From the NCBI RefSeq assembly GCF_900765565.1, contig NZ_CAAFRZ010000063.1, forward strand, positions 1-23,530: a stretch of 23,530 bases of DNA, given 5' to 3'. Positions 14,198-21,337 of this stretch are shown piece by piece. Below the pieces are notes generated by a model. That model was not told the DNA's origin. It made no database searches and saw only the letters and a program-made list of their open reading frames with translations. A program made the translations under genes and the position numbers. This stretch comes from an uncultured Dialister sp. (GTDB lineage: Bacteria > Bacillota > Negativicutes > Veillonellales > Dialisteraceae). The first letter of the stretch is position 1; each line of letters opens with the position of its first letter.

Positions 14198-14893
14198 ATG
14201 CTGACCTTTAATGTTTCCTATTTTCTGGGCCTCTTTCCCAGGCTCTCCACAGCCCTGCCCTTTACCATAGAAGTCATCATCGCCTCCATATTCCTCTGCC
14301 TCTTCTTTGGCACCCTGGTAGCGGTGATCCGCATCGCAAAGATTCCCGTGCTCCACCAGATCTGCGAAGTATGGCTGTCCTACAACCGGTCCATGCCCTT
14401 CATCCTGGACCTGTACCTGGTGTACTTCGTGCTGCCGGTCATCGTCCGGGCCCTCCATATCAGCCCCAACGGCTGGCCCCTTACCGCCTACGTGCTCATC
14501 GCCCTTTCCTTCCACTATACCCCGGTGATTTCCGAAATCATTCGTCCTGCCTACCTGTCCGTGGACAAAGGCCAGACAGAAGCAGCCATGGTTTTCGGCC
14601 TGTCCCCTTTCCATAGAGTGGTCCACATCATCGCGCCCCAGGCCCTGCCGGTGGCACTGCCGGGCCTTGTGAGCGAAGCCATCAATATCCTGAAGGACAC
14701 GTCTGTCATGTTCTTCATCGGAGTGGTGGACCTCATGGGTCGGGCAGGACTCATCATCAACGCTAACTACGGCCAGGGAAAACTGGAAACCTATTGCGCC
14801 GTGGCCCTCATTTACTGGGCATTGGTGATCCTCGTGGAACTGGCTTTCCATATTTTCCAGAAATATAACGCTAAAGAAGTAAGGAGGGCTTGA
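14198..14893 (+). CDS. Amino-acid ABC transporter permease (first)
   Basis: One of two inner-membrane subunits forming the transport channel. The 231 residues include about five hydrophobic segments and the EAA loop that contacts the ATPase: GQTEAAMVFGLSP then FHRVVHIIAPQALP (about 125-152). The region SYNRSMPFILDLYLVYFVLP (61-80) corresponds to the RGTP-type segment of His/Glu/Gln-class permeases, though here the arginine-glycine is NRS. It is one base downstream of the ATPase stop and is followed one base after its own stop by the second permease, so translation is tightly coupled across the operon. Confidence 0.92.
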   Translation: MLTFNVSYFLGLFPRLSTALPFTIEVIIASIFLCLFFGTLVAVIRIAKIPVLHQICEVWLSYNRSMPFILDLYLVYFVLPVIVRALHISPNGWPLTAYVLIALSFHYTPVISEIIRPAYLSVDKGQTEAAMVFGLSPFHRVVHIIAPQALPVALPGLVSEAINILKDTSVMFFIGVVDLMGRAGLIINANYGQGKLETYCAVALIYWALVILVELAFHIFQKYNAKEVRRA

Positions 14894-14894
14894 A

Positions 14895-15590
14895 ATGATT
14901 GATTTTTCCATACTACCGACGGCTCTCCTCTTCATCGCCAAGGCCATCCCCAATACCCTGTTCATGGCTTTTGTAAGCCTGTTTTTCGGTATTATTTTAG
15001 GGTCTGTCATTGCAGTAATCCGGGAAAGCTGTGGCAAAGGAGTAAACGGTCTCTTTGCCGTACTCGTTTCCTTCCTCCGCGGCGTGCCGGCTATTGTGCA
15101 GCTTTTCATCGTCTACAATTCCCTGCCCTTCCTGCTGGCTCCTCTCATTTCCTCGGTAGTCGGCCACACGGTGAAACCTTTCGACGTGTCCCCCTACTGG
15201 ACCGTGTACACCACGTTCATCCTGTACAATACCGCCTACCAGTCCGAGAACATCCGGGGCGCCCTCCGGGCTGTGGACAAAGGGCAGTACGAGGCGGCCG
15301 TATCCATGGGCATGACCCCCTTCCGGGCCTTCACCCGCATCGTCTTTCCCCAGGCCTTTCTCGTAGCCATGCCTGCCTTCTTCACCTACTACCTGAAAAC
15401 CATCAAGCTTTTGGCCCTCGTATTTACGGTGAAGGTGGTGGACATGTTCGCGGAGGCCGACATTTTCTCCGCCCTCTACAACCGCCGCACGGAGCCCTAC
15501 ATTGCCGATGCCATTGCCTACTGGACCGTATCCATTATCCTCACCTTCTTCTTCGCCTGGTGGGAAAAGAAACTCCGGGAAAAGATGTGA
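14895..15590 (+). CDS. Amino-acid ABC transporter permease (second)
   Basis: The partner permease, also 231 residues, is similar in layout to the first, so the two presumably form a heterodimer. SFLRGVPAIVQLFIVY (about 56-71) is the classic segment of polar amino-acid permeases. The EAA loop is GQYEAAVSMGMTP then FRAFTRIVFPQAFLV (about 132-159). AAGGAGG lies upstream within the end of the first permease gene. After the stop a small GGGTC/GACCC hairpin is present but lacks a T-run, so the operon end is not clear. The cargo, probably cystine, is inferred from the T-box. Confidence 0.92.
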   Translation: MIDFSILPTALLFIAKAIPNTLFMAFVSLFFGIILGSVIAVIRESCGKGVNGLFAVLVSFLRGVPAIVQLFIVYNSLPFLLAPLISSVVGHTVKPFDVSPYWTVYTTFILYNTAYQSENIRGALRAVDKGQYEAAVSMGMTPFRAFTRIVFPQAFLVAMPAFFTYYLKTIKLLALVFTVKVVDMFAEADIFSALYNRRTEPYIADAIAYWTVSIILTFFFAWWEKKLREKM

Positions 15591-15649
15591 TGCCAGCCGG
15601 ACAGGGTCCTGAAGACCCAGGCCGCGGCTTCGATTTCGCCGGTACTGTC

Positions 15650-15678
15650 TTGACTCATTTTCCCCTCTCCCCTACAAT
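15650..15678 (+). promoter_or_regulatory. Promoter of proA
   Basis: TTGACT (15650-15655) and TACAAT (15673-15678) have an ideal 17-base spacing, about 30 bases before the proA start codon. This makes proA a separate transcription unit from the ABC transporter. Confidence 0.75.
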
Positions 15679-15708
15679 GTAAGAAAAAACGCGGAAGGAG
15701 CGATTTCC

Positions 15709-16989
15709 ATGAATATAAAAGAAGAAACCCTGCAGATGAAACAGGCCTCTCCCCTGCTGGCAGCCACGCCCTTAGCCCAGAGGAACCGGGCCCTGGAAAA
15801 TATCCGGGACACCCTCACCGCCCATAAAGAAGAAATCTTTGCGGCCAACCGGAAAGATCTTGCCCTGGCCGAGGAAAACGGGGTTCCCCAGGCCATAAAG
15901 AAGCGGCTCAAATTCGATGAAGGAAAACTCTCTGACGTGACGGCGGAGCTCACAAGTCTCCTCGCCCTGCCGGATCCCATAGGGAAGGTCACCCTCCATC
16001 GGCAGCTGGATGAAGGACTCATCCTCACCCGCATCACCTGTCCCATCGGCGTCATCGGCGTCATCTTCGAAGCCCGGCCGGATGCGCTGGTCCAGATTTC
16101 CTCCCTCTGCCTGAAGAGCGGCAACTGCGCCATCCTGAAGGGCGGAAAAGAGACCACCTATACAAACCGTATCCTCTTCTCCCTTATCCATGAAGCTGCC
16201 ATGGCGGCAGGCCTTCCGGAGAAATGCCTCCTCCAGGCAGAGCAGCACAATGAAATCGACGAACTCCTGGAATGCCAGGGATCCGTGGATCTCCTCATCC
16301 CCCGGGGCTCCAATGCCTTCGTGCAATACATTATGCACCACACCAGCATTCCCGTCCTGGGCCACGCCGACGGGGTATGCCACATTTACGTGGATAAGGA
16401 CTACGATATCAAAAAGGCCATCCCCATCATCATCGACGCCAAGACCCAGTACACCGCCGCCTGCAACGCCGTGGAAACCATCCTGGTCCACCGGGCCATT
16501 GCCAGAGATTTCCTGCCGAAGCTGGCAGAGGCACTCCGGGAAAATCACGTGGCCATCCGGGGCGGCGAAGGGGTAAGTGCAATCATTCCCGCCAAACCCA
16601 TGGATAAAGAAACGGGCTGGCACAAGGAATACCTGGACCTCATGCTATCCATCGGCCTCGTGGACAATGTGGACGACGCCATCCGCCACATCAATACCTA
16701 TGGATCCCACCATACAGACTCCATTATCACCGAAAATGATGAAACTGCGGAGCGGTTCCTCACCCTCGTGGACTCCGCCGGCGTCTACCGGAACGTATCC
16801 ACCCGCTTTGCCGACGGCTTCCGCTACGGCTTCGGTGCGGAAGTGGGCATCTCCACCTCCAAAATCCACGCCCGGGGCCCCGTGGGCCTGGAAGGGCTGG
16901 TATCCTATAAATACCGGCTCATCGGAAACGGCCAGATCGTAGGAGACTACGCCTCCGGGAAAAAGCACTTCCACTTTAAAGACCTGTAA
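15709..16989 (+). CDS. proA: Gamma-glutamyl phosphate reductase
   Basis: ProA reduces gamma-glutamyl phosphate to glutamate semialdehyde with NADPH, the second step of proline synthesis. The 426-residue length is standard. Family signatures are IGVIFEARPDALVQISSLCL, LKGGKETTYTN and the catalytic cysteine C252 in YTAACNAVET, followed by HTDSIITE and, near the end, GRPVGLEGL-type sequence (ARGPVGLEGLVSYKY). AAGGAG lies upstream of the ATG. The gene is alone: the kinase gene proB, often its operon partner, is not in the window. A consensus promoter directly precedes it, so it is probably transcribed independently. Confidence 0.96.
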   Translation: MNIKEETLQMKQASPLLAATPLAQRNRALENIRDTLTAHKEEIFAANRKDLALAEENGVPQAIKKRLKFDEGKLSDVTAELTSLLALPDPIGKVTLHRQLDEGLILTRITCPIGVIGVIFEARPDALVQISSLCLKSGNCAILKGGKETTYTNRILFSLIHEAAMAAGLPEKCLLQAEQHNEIDELLECQGSVDLLIPRGSNAFVQYIMHHTSIPVLGHADGVCHIYVDKDYDIKKAIPIIIDAKTQYTAACNAVETILVHRAIARDFLPKLAEALRENHVAIRGGEGVSAIIPAKPMDKETGWHKEYLDLMLSIGLVDNVDDAIRHINTYGSHHTDSIITENDETAERFLTLVDSAGVYRNVSTRFADGFRYGFGAEVGISTSKIHARGPVGLEGLVSYKYRLIGNGQIVGDYASGKKHFHFKDL

Positions 16990-17030
16990 ATCAGAGAGTT
17001 GAGGTCCCGCGGCTGACTCCCGCCGCATAT

Positions 17031-17242
17031 CGTCATTTCGAGCGGTGGTACGCGCCGTGATGGCTGTATCTGCTAAAGCAGGTTGTGAGAAAGAGTCGAG
17101 AAATCTCCCTGATAAATGACTGTGACGGTGTTTCAAGGAAGACCTGTATTCCCAATCCCAAGAAAGATTTCTCCACTCCTTGAAGCTGTAGCGATTCTTG
17201 ACTGCAGAGTCATTAAGCATACTACCACCGGTCGAAATGACG
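17031..17242. repeat. GTCATTTCGAGC-type element, tandem copy 1
   Basis: It is bounded by CGTCATTTCGAGCGGTGG and CCACCGGTCGAAATGACG. Each half has a GAGAAATCT-type internal motif. The linker to the next copy (containing CCATCCTTCGTGGTATACCA) is itself repeated after copy 2 and, partly, after copy 3. Confidence 0.88.
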
Positions 17243-17305
17243 GAGTACGGACAGAGCCATCCTTCGTGGTATACCATTTTTACACAATTGACTCCATCCC
17301 TCCTC

Positions 17306-17533
17306 CGTCATCTCGAGCGATGTCAGCGCCGAAGTATCTGTATCTGTAAAAATAATGTGTGAGAAAGAGTCGAGAGATCTCCGAGAACTATGCCTCTGAC
17401 GTTCTTACAACGCTATGGCAGAAGGTGAATAGTTCTGCATTTCCAAACGCAAGAAAGATTTCTCCACTCCTCGAAGCTGTAGCGATTTTGGACTGCATCG
17501 TCATTAAACCTGCTGCCGCCGGTCGAAATGACG
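17306..17533. repeat. GTCATTTCGAGC-type element, tandem copy 2
   Basis: It is bounded by CGTCATCTCGAGCGATG and GCCGCCGGTCGAAATGACG. It is more diverged from copy 1 in its left half than in its right half, and the same linker follows it. Confidence 0.85.
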
Positions 17534-17595
17534 GAGTACGAACAGAGCCATCCTTCGTGGTATACCATTTTTACATAATTGACTCCATCCCTCCT

Positions 17596-17814
17596 CGTCA
17601 TTTCGAGCGGTGGCAAGGGAACTGGATTCGCAGGGAGCTGAAGGCGACTGAGAATCCAGTGACACGCTTCCCCTCGGGTGGTACGCGCCGTGATGGCTGT
17701 ATCTGTAAAAGCAGGTTGTGAGAAAGAGTCGAGAAATCTCCCAGATAGATGACTGTGACGGTATTCCGGAAAAAGGATTGAGGTCCAGCGGCTGCATCAC
17801 CGGTCGAAATGACG
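17596..17814. repeat. GTCATTTCGAGC-type element, tandem copy 3, with inserted hairpin
   Basis: It is bounded by CGTCATTTCGAGCGGTGG and CACCGGTCGAAATGACG. It carries an extra 63 bp (17614-17676) absent from copy 1, and its right half is shorter. No gene is supported from 16990 to 18058. Confidence 0.85.
17614..17676. mobile_element. 63-bp hairpin insertion flanked by GGTGG repeats
   Basis: Copy 1 reads GCGGTGGTACGCGCC without a break; here GGTGG (17609-17613) and GGTGG (17677-17681) flank an extra 63 bp. It holds an inverted repeat CTGGATTC/GAATCCAG (17622-17659). An inverted relative occurs at about 23440-23495 (CTGATTTC/GAAATCAG, similar loop). Confidence 0.7.
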
Positions 17815-17870
17815 GGATGCAGAAGGCGCCATGCTTCGTGGTATAACCATTCTCCTGCAATAACTCCAAT

Positions 17871-17920
17871 AAAAGGGAGCCAAGAAAGATGATTTTCCAT
17901 TTTTCTCGGCTCCCTTTTTG
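17871..17920 (+). terminator. Intrinsic terminator-like hairpin
   Basis: AAAGGGAGCCAAGAAA and TTTTTCTCGGCTCCC can pair around a short loop, followed by TTTTTG. No gene lies directly upstream on this strand, so it may insulate the protease gene from transcription through the repeats. Confidence 0.65.
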
Positions 17921-18058
17921 TTCTTTCTCCTCCCGCCGTGCTATGATTAAAAGCAGAAAGCACTTCATCCTGCATTTTCAGGATGCCCGGTTCCTGCCAA
18001 TGGCTCTGCCAGGCACCATGCATCCCTTGAATCTCGATTTATTCTTTAAGGAGTTCCC

Positions 18059-18958
18059 ATGTCCCTTACCCCCATTATCCTCATCATTCTCACCTTCATC
18101 GTAAACTTCATCATGGACTTTTCCTTCTGGTCCATCATGCTGTCCCTGGCTTACATGGGCGGCCTGTCCACTGCCGGCAGCGGGAATGACCTGGACCTGC
18201 TGGTGAAGCTTTCGCTTGCCTCCGTGCTCATCCCCGGTATCCTGGCAGAAATTGGCCCCTTTGAAAGGATTTTCGTCTTCTCCCAGGGCGGACGGAAAGC
18301 CTATGGAGAAGATGCGGCGCTCCTGGAAGAGGGGCTCCATGAAATCTGCCGCCGGGGAAAACTGGACCCTTCGGACTACCACCTCTACGTGGGCCTGCGG
18401 AATGAGTACAACGCCTTTTCCCTGGGAAAGAGCATCGTTGTCTTTGCGCCGCTGCTCCGGCAGTTCCCGGAGGGAGAAGTCATCGGCGTCATGGCCCATG
18501 AAATGGGACATATCAGAAATGGCCATACCTGGGCCAACCTCCTCTGCGTAGGCATGGAATGGTTCGGCCAGATCATCGTCATGGTGTACAACACCATCTT
18601 CTTCATCTGCCGCCTTCTCATCTGGATCCCCTTCCTGGGCATCGTCATCAACCTTTTTGCCCTCTTTATCAGCCTCCAGTACAATATCCTTTATTTCATC
18701 CTCCAGATTCCTATGCTCCTCATTTCCCGCTTCGGCAGCCGGAAAGAGGAATACGAAGCAGACGCCTACGCCTGCCACCTGGGACTTGGCAGGGAACTGG
18801 CCAGCGGCCTTCTCCGTATCGAATCCATCTACGGCGGGGGAAACTCCGGTTTCTTCCAGAGTTTCCTGAACGACCACCCGGACACACCAAAGCGGATCGA
18901 ACGGATCCGGAAGATCATTGGTGATGAACGCAGAAAGTCTTTAGACGAATGGGATTGA
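18059..18958 (+). CDS. M48-family membrane zinc metalloprotease
   Basis: This is a membrane-bound endopeptidase of the HtpX/Ste24 superfamily, probably acting in membrane protein quality control. The zinc motif HEMGH is at residues 147-151 (H147, E148, H151) and the third ligand is the glutamate in EEYEADAYA (about 231). Hydrophobic segments are near the N terminus (about 4-35 and 55-65) and after the active site (about 178-222). AFSLGKSIVVFAPLL before the motif and the ending DHPDTPKRIERI are typical of the family. The 299 residues match it. AAGGAG precedes the ATG by five bases. The AsmA-like gene follows 78 bases later on the same strand without a terminator, so the two may be co-transcribed. 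Confidence 0.92.
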   Translation: MSLTPIILIILTFIVNFIMDFSFWSIMLSLAYMGGLSTAGSGNDLDLLVKLSLASVLIPGILAEIGPFERIFVFSQGGRKAYGEDAALLEEGLHEICRRGKLDPSDYHLYVGLRNEYNAFSLGKSIVVFAPLLRQFPEGEVIGVMAHEMGHIRNGHTWANLLCVGMEWFGQIIVMVYNTIFFICRLLIWIPFLGIVINLFALFISLQYNILYFILQIPMLLISRFGSRKEEYEADAYACHLGLGRELASGLLRIESIYGGGNSGFFQSFLNDHPDTPKRIERIRKIIGDERRKSLDEWD

Positions 18959-18982
18959 AGATACTGCGCAGGGCTACGTTCC

Positions 18983-19014
18983 TGATTCACCAACTCACCA
19001 ACTCACTAACTCAC
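18983..19014. repeat. Four tandem 8-bp repeats before the AsmA-like gene
   Basis: TGATTCAC, CAACTCAC, CAACTCAC and TAACTCAC occur in a row, ending shortly before the ribosome binding site AAGGAG. They do not form a hairpin. Confidence 0.8.
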
Positions 19015-19036
19015 TGTCTCAACCCAAGGAGCCCCT

Positions 19037-20488
19037 ATGAAGGAAAAACTGACAAAGCTTCGGAAAGAAAATCACTGGTCCCGGTATATCCTCATCATTC
19101 TGGGACTCGTGGCTGCCCTGTTCTGCCTGCTCCTCCTGTTTGCAAAAATCCTGAGCTACGGCGCTGCAGAGCTCTTCAACTACGCCGCTGCCCGGCAGAC
19201 CATGCTCCGGGGCACCATTACCGTGGAATCCATCACCGCCAATATCCATGGCGGCGTGACCTTCGAGAACCTGGCCTGGGACGACCCGGAGGGCGATCCT
19301 ATCCTTCGGGTCCCCGCAGGATCCTTCAAAGTCAACCCCTGGGATATCCTCCAGAAGCGCTTCGTTTCCACCACCCTCCGGGAAATCACCCTGGAAAACC
19401 CGGTTTTTGCCGTGCACTTCGATGAAGACATGAATGTGGACTTCGTGAATCGGAAGCAGGGCGAAATCAAACAGGACAAAGAAAAAGGCAGCGATAAAAA
19501 CCTGGAAGACCGGATTTCCAACTTCAACCGCCAGGGAAAGCCCCTGAACTTCACCATCACCGTCCACAATGCCCGGATGGAGGCCTTCTACCGGCAGCGT
19601 CGGTACCTCATGAACCACGTGGCCATCAGCGGCCACATCAATACGAAAGGGATAAGCCGGCTTTATATAAAAACCGGCGAATTCGGCGGCACCATGGTGG
19701 GGGACGGCGTGGAAGCGGACTGCGAAATCAATTTCAAAGAAAAGGGACTCCCCTCCACCATCACCGTCACTGCCGAAGGCGTGGACCCCTCCTCCATGGG
19801 ACTGGGGGATGATATCCATGACAAGATGACATTGACCGCCTCCGGCAGCGGCCCCCTGGCCCATCCCATCGGCGACGGCACCGTCACCATACCGGAGCTC
19901 CACGTGCCGGCCCTGGACTTCTACGACGTGAAAGGGGACATCCACTATGACGACGGTGAAATGACCTTCTCCGATGTCAATGCCCGGGTCTACGGCGGCA
20001 CCGTCACCGCCCGGGGCGATTACAACATCGACAGCCGGGCCTACAACATCTACCTCCACGGGGAGGGATTGGACAGCCGCATTCCGACAAATGAGCCCAA
20101 ATTCTACTGCCTCGTCACCCTGGATGGGGAAATCCACTGCGACGGCGACGTGAAACACCTCGTAGCCTTCGGCAGCTTCTCTTCAGGCGGCGGCTTCTAC
20201 AGCCTCATCCCCTTCAATGGCATCTCCGGCACCTTCAACAACCGGTACCGGGCCCTGGACTTCTACAATGTCACTATCGACACCAACTTCGGCCTCATCC
20301 GCACCGATGCCTTCCACATCATCAACGGAAAACTCCATCTGGGCACCATAGAACTGGTGGACAAGGAAACCGGCCAAACCATGAGCATCGCCGACGCCAG
20401 GAACCGGGAAGGCCCCATGAAGACCATCAGGCAGATTCAACAGAATATTAAAGAAATCAAAGAGCAGGCAAAGGCACTGAAGCCATGA
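19037..20488 (+). CDS. AsmA/TamB-like periplasmic protein
   Basis: The 483-residue protein begins with a cytoplasmic basic stretch and one membrane anchor (about 17-41), then a long periplasmic beta-rich region. The pattern is typical of AsmA-like proteins, which are thought to bridge inner and outer membranes in lipid transport: RGTITVESITANIHGGVTFENL near the N terminus, repeated strands such as VYGGTVTARGDYN, then the C-terminal SGTFNNRYRALDFYNVTI. A polar Lys/Asp-rich linker (about 135-156) interrupts the N-terminal domain, and the C terminus ends in a charged helix (IRQIQQNIKEIKEQAK). It is short for TamB. AAGGAG is five bases before the ATG. It fits a diderm envelope and lies beside a membrane protease. 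Confidence 0.8.
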   Translation: MKEKLTKLRKENHWSRYILIILGLVAALFCLLLLFAKILSYGAAELFNYAAARQTMLRGTITVESITANIHGGVTFENLAWDDPEGDPILRVPAGSFKVNPWDILQKRFVSTTLREITLENPVFAVHFDEDMNVDFVNRKQGEIKQDKEKGSDKNLEDRISNFNRQGKPLNFTITVHNARMEAFYRQRRYLMNHVAISGHINTKGISRLYIKTGEFGGTMVGDGVEADCEINFKEKGLPSTITVTAEGVDPSSMGLGDDIHDKMTLTASGSGPLAHPIGDGTVTIPELHVPALDFYDVKGDIHYDDGEMTFSDVNARVYGGTVTARGDYNIDSRAYNIYLHGEGLDSRIPTNEPKFYCLVTLDGEIHCDGDVKHLVAFGSFSSGGGFYSLIPFNGISGTFNNRYRALDFYNVTIDTNFGLIRTDAFHIINGKLHLGTIELVDKETGQTMSIADARNREGPMKTIRQIQQNIKEIKEQAKALKP

Positions 20489-20610
20489 GGGAAGTGGCTT
20501 AAGGGTAACGCCCTGCGGGCGAGGTGGCTCAAGGGGAACGGGCTTCGCCCTAGGGGTGGTGGCGGCGCATCAAATTAAATAGCGCCGACATTTATATATC
20601 CGTACCCATG
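20489..20610. repeat. Repeat fragments including one GCGGCGC hairpin arm
   Basis: GCGGCGC (20562-20568) and GCGCCG (20582-20587) form the heptad-family hairpin without heptads. Before it lie GGTGGCTTAAGGGTAACG and GGTGGCTCAAGGGGAACG, two imperfect direct repeats. Confidence 0.65.
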
Positions 20611-20788
20611 CAGGCCCTTGGAGAAGGGCCGCGGCAAAGCCGCAGGATGGATCGCCGCAGTCGTAAGCAGATGGATGTGAGAGGCTGCTGATATTCATCT
20701 TACCTCTATCTCTGCTTCGCAGATTCTGCCTCTTCGAGGCAGATCCATCCCCTGGCCTTCGGCCTGCCCCCTTCTCCAAGGGGGCACA
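20611..20788. repeat. CCCTTGGAGAAGGG-type inverted-repeat element, intact copy
   Basis: The left end CAGGCCCTTGGAGAAGGGCC and right end CCCCTTCTCCAAGGGGGCAC are inverted copies. Inward, GGATGGAT and ATCCATCC continue the pairing. No protein is encoded. The second copy starts 58 bases later. Confidence 0.85.
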
Positions 20789-20846
20789 GGTTAATGGTTA
20801 TTCCCACAAAGGCAAATATTCTCAGTATGAGGTAATCCACAACATG

Positions 20847-21184
20847 CAGGCCCTTGGAGAAAGGCCGCGGCATAGCCGCAGGATGGATTGACGCAGTCGT
20901 AAGCAGACGGATGTGGGATGATCCTGATATTCTTCCCCCATCTCTGCCTCGCAGGACCTGCCTCTTCGAGGCAGGTCCATCCCCTGGCCTTCGACCTGCC
21001 GCCGTTTGGCTTAAAAGGAAGGCGCCTTAATGGGCAGGCCAAGCGCCTTATTTATGCCAAACTTGGAAGTCCTATGTGGGCATCCTGCAGAGGATGCCCA
21101 AGCCGGGCCCATTTGCGAGCTTAGCCTGCACATTAAGCGAGCACCTTAGAGCCCGGCCGAAGCACTTCCATCTCCAAGGGGGCA
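20847..21184. repeat. CCCTTGGAGAAGGG-type element, copy interrupted by an insert
   Basis: It matches the copy at 20611 closely up to CCTTCGACCTGCCGCC (21003), and the final TCTCCAAGGGGGCAC resumes at about 21170. The roughly 165 bases between are foreign to the element and are annotated separately. Confidence 0.8.
21004..21169. other. Highly structured insert of three stem-loops
   Basis: Three stems in a row are visible: GTTTGGC/GCCAAAC (21004-21062), GGGCATCC/GGATGCCC with a six-base loop (21078-21099), and GCCGGGC/GCCCGGC (21102-21157). There is no open frame with a start site. It interrupts the repeat element in which it lies. Confidence 0.6.
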
Positions 21185-21235
21185 CTTGCTTTCCGTTATC
21201 CTCAATGTGTAAGATAACCAACACCATGCAATCTT

Positions 21236-21288
21236 CTGCGGCGAAGCCGCTGGCCTTCAATTCTCTTTCCTCAAATCTCAATTCTTTC
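21236..21288. repeat. Repeat fragment shared with 12900-12945
   Basis: GCGGCGAAGCCGC followed by CAATTCTC, then CTCAAATCTCAATTC, is the inverted equivalent of AATTGGGATTTGAGAGTTGA next to GCGGCTTCGCCGC at 12908-12943. Confidence 0.55.
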
Positions 21289-21291
21289 AAG

Positions 21292-21327
21292 AAAAAAGCC
21301 TCCGATTCCATAGAATTGGAGGCTTTT
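21292..21327 (-). terminator. Intrinsic terminator of the autotransporter gene
   Basis: On the minus strand the arms GCCTCCAATTC and GAATCGGAGGC with a four-base loop are followed by TTTTTT. It lies a few bases beyond the stop codon. Confidence 0.9.
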
Positions 21328-21337
21328 CAAATGGCTC

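Noticed and set aside
14129..15109. 326-codon open frame on the minus strand across the permease genes
   Set aside because: It spans the junction of two well-supported permease genes on the other strand and shows no domain.
17359..17968. Small open frames on both strands within the tandem repeats
   Set aside because: They translate repeat DNA, recur in each copy because the DNA is duplicated, and lack ribosome binding sites.
19019..20158. 379-codon open frame on the minus strand
   Set aside because: It is antisense to the AsmA-like gene; the plus-strand frame has the ribosome binding site, membrane anchor and family pattern.
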